Source: JBGPTK01 sp041497605
Lineage (GTDB): Bacteria > Acidobacteriota > Terriglobia > Acidiferrales > UBA7541
Length of the DNA stretch: 34,994 bases
Reading direction: 5' to 3'
Assembly (NCBI GenBank): GCA_041497605.1
Contig: JBGQGW010000008.1
Location: forward strand, 1-34,994
Part shown: one piece after another, positions 33,148 to 34,994 of the stretch
Layout of the letters: every line of letters starts with the position of its first letter
Numbering within the stretch: the stretch's first letter is position 1
Notes under the pieces: generated by a model
The model's database searches: none
What the model was told of the DNA's origin: nothing
Seen by the model: only the letters and a program-made list of their open reading frames with translations
Translations under genes and position numbers: made by a program

Positions 33148-34218
33148 ATGTACAAGCGTTTCGTGTTTGTTTTGCTCGCGGCAGTCGTATTTCTGAGTCT
33201 CGGCGCACGAAGTTCCCAGGCGCAGTCTTTCCTGATGAATCTGCCTCGTGCCAGTCAACGGGCAGAGCTGGCTCAGCGCATTGGCATCACCGACATCACC
33301 ATCAATTATCACCGCCCTCTGGTCAACGCACGTAAAATCTGGGGCGGCATCGTGCCCTACGGCCAGGTCTGGCGGGCGGGCGCCAATGAAAACACCACCA
33401 TCGAATTCACCGACCCGGTCACCATTGAAGGGAAGCCCTTGGCGAAGGGCATCTATGGCCTGCACATGATCCCGGGAGAGAACGAGTGGACCATCATTTT
33501 TTCGAAAATGGCCGTCGCCTGGGGCAGTTTCACCTATGACCAGGCGGAAGACGCCTTGCGCGTGACGGTAAAGCCTCAGCCCACGGATATGCACGAGGCC
33601 CTGACCTATGATTTCGACGATTTGAAAGCGGATTCCTCGGTCATCACTCTCCGTTGGGAGAAGACTGCGGTGCCCTTCAAGGTCGCCGTCAATGTGAACG
33701 AAGCCGTCGAGCAGAGTTTGCGCAACCAGTTCCGCGGTTTGGTGCAATACACCTGGAGTGGATGGGACGACGCAGCCATATACCTGCTCGATAACAAGGG
33801 AAACCTGCAAGACGCCTTGAAATACGTCGACCACTCGATCCAGGCCGAAGATCGTTTTGACAATGAGATCACCAAGTCTCGCATCCTCGATGCGCTCGGT
33901 CAGAAAGACGAGGCAGCGGCAATTCGGAACAAGGCGATTGCCATGGGCACCATCATTCAGGTCCATTCGTACGGCCGTCAATTGATGATCGCGGGCCATC
34001 AGCAGCAGGGATTTGAGGCCTTCCAGATCAATATCAAGAGAGATCCAAACAATTGGCTCGTTCACTCCGAAATCGCGCGTATTGCCGTGTCCAAGGGAGA
34101 CTACGACACTGCCGTGAAAGAGATGAAGCTCTGCCTGGCCGGCGCTCCCGATCAACAAAAGCCGTTCATTCAGGGGCTTCTAAAGCGTGTGGAAGCAAAA
34201 GAGGACATCAACAAGTAG
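33148..34218 (+). CDS. Exported DUF2911 and tetratricopeptide-like protein
   Basis: A 356-residue protein from ATG 33148 with GGAGG eight bases upstream. A signal peptide covers about residues 1-26, ending SQAQS. Residues about 30-170 form the DUF2911 domain with ITINYHRPLVNARKIWGGIVPYGQVWRAGANENTTIEF and GIYGLHMIPGENEWTIIFSK-type segments; this domain has no established activity. Residues about 215-350 are helical repeats similar to TPRs (LQDALKYVDHSIQAED, YDTAVKEMKLCLAG), likely for protein contacts in the periplasm. A strong hairpin follows its stop. Such proteins are common in Acidobacteriota and Bacteroidota. Confidence 0.88.
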   Translation: MYKRFVFVLLAAVVFLSLGARSSQAQSFLMNLPRASQRAELAQRIGITDITINYHRPLVNARKIWGGIVPYGQVWRAGANENTTIEFTDPVTIEGKPLAKGIYGLHMIPGENEWTIIFSKMAVAWGSFTYDQAEDALRVTVKPQPTDMHEALTYDFDDLKADSSVITLRWEKTAVPFKVAVNVNEAVEQSLRNQFRGLVQYTWSGWDDAAIYLLDNKGNLQDALKYVDHSIQAEDRFDNEITKSRILDALGQKDEAAAIRNKAIAMGTIIQVHSYGRQLMIAGHQQQGFEAFQINIKRDPNNWLVHSEIARIAVSKGDYDTAVKEMKLCLAGAPDQQKPFIQGLLKRVEAKEDINK

Positions 34219-34247
34219 CCGTTCGACTTGTAGAGAAGAATGCTCCC

Positions 34248-34276
34248 GGGGCCGGCCGGGATGTTCGGCCGGCCCC
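34248..34276 (+). terminator. Strong GC-rich hairpin after the DUF2911 gene
   Basis: GGGGCCGGCC (34248-34257) pairs perfectly with GGCCGGCCCC (34267-34276), extended by a G-C pair at 34258/34266, around a 7-base loop. It starts 30 bases after the stop. No T-tract follows, so termination efficiency is uncertain, but it is the strongest hairpin noticed in the window. Confidence 0.55.
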
Positions 34277-34326
34277 ATCGAGTAGCTATTGCCGTCAAAC
34301 TGCGCTGTCACAGCTTGGAGATCGCG

Positions 34327-34994
34327 ATGAAGAAAACTGTCGTTGCTATTCTGTTGCTTCTGACGTCGACAGCAATCTCCTCCCATCCCAAGCGGCAGAT
34401 GGATTCCGCCTCGCCGCAAAAATTCGCGCTCGCCTCCACGCAGGATCTGGTCCTGATTGGCACGAAGGCGGTAGCCGTCACCTACAAGGGCCGCAAGGCG
34501 GTGCGCATAAACGAGGATCTCGACTCGCCTTCGAAAACTGGCGAGGAAGTGGCGCTAGTAAAAGGCACCGATTTCGCAAATGGAACTATCGAGGTTGATG
34601 TCTCGGGAACCCCCGCCGCTGGCGCCCGCGCCGACGTCAGAGGTTTCGTCGGCATCGCTTTCCGAGTCCAGCCGGAGATTGCGAAATTCGAATGCTTCTA
34701 CCTTCGCCCCACCAACGGCCGTGCCGATGACCAGCTCCGCCGCAATCATTCCACCCAATACATTTCCGATCCCGATTATCCCTGGCAACGCCTTCGCAAG
34801 GAAAATCCGGGAGTCTACGAATCCTACGTGGACCTTGAACCGGGAGTCTGGACGAAACTACGAATCGTTGTGGACGGCGTGCGCGCGCAACTCTACGTCA
34901 ACGGCGCTTCGCAACCCTGCTTAATCGTGAATGATCTGAAATTGGGGGAAACGCGCGGCCAAATCGCCTTGTGGATCGGCCTCGGCACCGAAGC
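34327..34994 (+). CDS. Secreted concanavalin A-like (DUF1080/LamG-type) protein, 5' part
   Basis: The frame runs from ATG 34327 (GGAG seven bases upstream) to the window end without a stop, giving 222 residues of an incomplete protein. A short signal peptide (KKTVVAILLLLTSTAISS) opens it. The rest is beta-rich with the pattern of concanavalin A-like jelly rolls: FANGTIEVDVSG, GFVGIAFRV, CFYLRPTNG, PGVWTKLRIVVDG and AQLYVNG. This resembles DUF1080/LamG-like domains that bind or cleave glycans. No catalytic residue can be assigned in the visible portion. It may be co-transcribed with the DUF2911 gene, though a strong hairpin separates them. Confidence 0.82.
   Translation, partial: MKKTVVAILLLLTSTAISSHPKRQMDSASPQKFALASTQDLVLIGTKAVAVTYKGRKAVRINEDLDSPSKTGEEVALVKGTDFANGTIEVDVSGTPAAGARADVRGFVGIAFRVQPEIAKFECFYLRPTNGRADDQLRRNHSTQYISDPDYPWQRLRKENPGVYESYVDLEPGVWTKLRIVVDGVRAQLYVNGASQPCLIVNDLKLGETRGQIALWIGLGTE

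Noticed and set aside
1..34994. CRISPR arrays, insertion sequences, prophage or integrase genes
   Set aside because: No regularly spaced repeats, transposase motifs, terminal inverted repeats or phage proteins were seen in any frame.

Overview
This window looks like a chromosomal segment of a Gram-negative soil or sediment bacterium, most likely Acidobacteriota. The assignment is an inference from gene content. It rests on an Oar-like TonB-dependent receptor with an N-terminal carboxypeptidase-regulatory domain and an NLPINGRN motif, a PEGA-repeat Ser/Thr kinase, a family 5 (UdgB) uracil-DNA glycosylase, a DUF2911 protein, several FHA, GAF, CHASE2 and HD-GYP signalling proteins, and moderately high GC. 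No rRNA, convincing tRNA, CRISPR array, insertion sequence or phage gene was seen.

Layout. Bases 1-1428 hold the 3' end of an NCS1 nucleobase/allantoin-type permease and a convergent udgB. Bases 1636-3318 encode an unusual fusion of a degenerate receiver domain, a membrane anchor, a coiled coil and a trypsin-like protease. Bases 3524-8427 form an aromatic amino acid operon, trpC-trpF-trpB-trpA-aroQ-tyrA, without trpE, trpG or trpD. It is followed by a CoA-transferase pair (scoA/scoB), a small unknown protein and pgsA (8490-10864). Bases 10973-12743 hold a divergent zinc-ribbon rhomboid protease and an RlpA-SPOR protein.

From about 12.8 to 31.7 kb the window is dominated by signal transduction. 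It contains a CHASE2 class III nucleotidyl cyclase, a GAF/HD-GYP phosphodiesterase with a large insertion, and a PAS/degenerate-GGDEF protein overlapping motA-motB. It ends with a minus-strand operon for a PEGA Ser/Thr kinase, an exported coiled-coil protein and an FHA-GAF-class III cyclase. A secreted TIG-domain protein, rmuC and the Oar-like receptor lie among these. Bases 31980-34994 hold a metallo-beta-lactamase-fold hydrolase, a DUF2911/TPR exported protein and the start of a secreted concanavalin A-like protein cut by the window end.

How the genes fit together. The trp/aro/tyr genes make tryptophan from phosphoribosyl-anthranilate and supply the first steps from chorismate toward tyrosine. 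The signalling genes suggest local coupling of cyclic nucleotides, cyclic di-GMP, Ser/Thr phosphorylation and flagellar stator function. The most promising candidate systems are the kinase / coiled-coil / FHA-cyclase operon, the PAS-(I-site-only)GGDEF-motAB unit, the receiver-TM-protease fusion, and the multi-copy AATTRCCCA-like array upstream of the HD-GYP gene.
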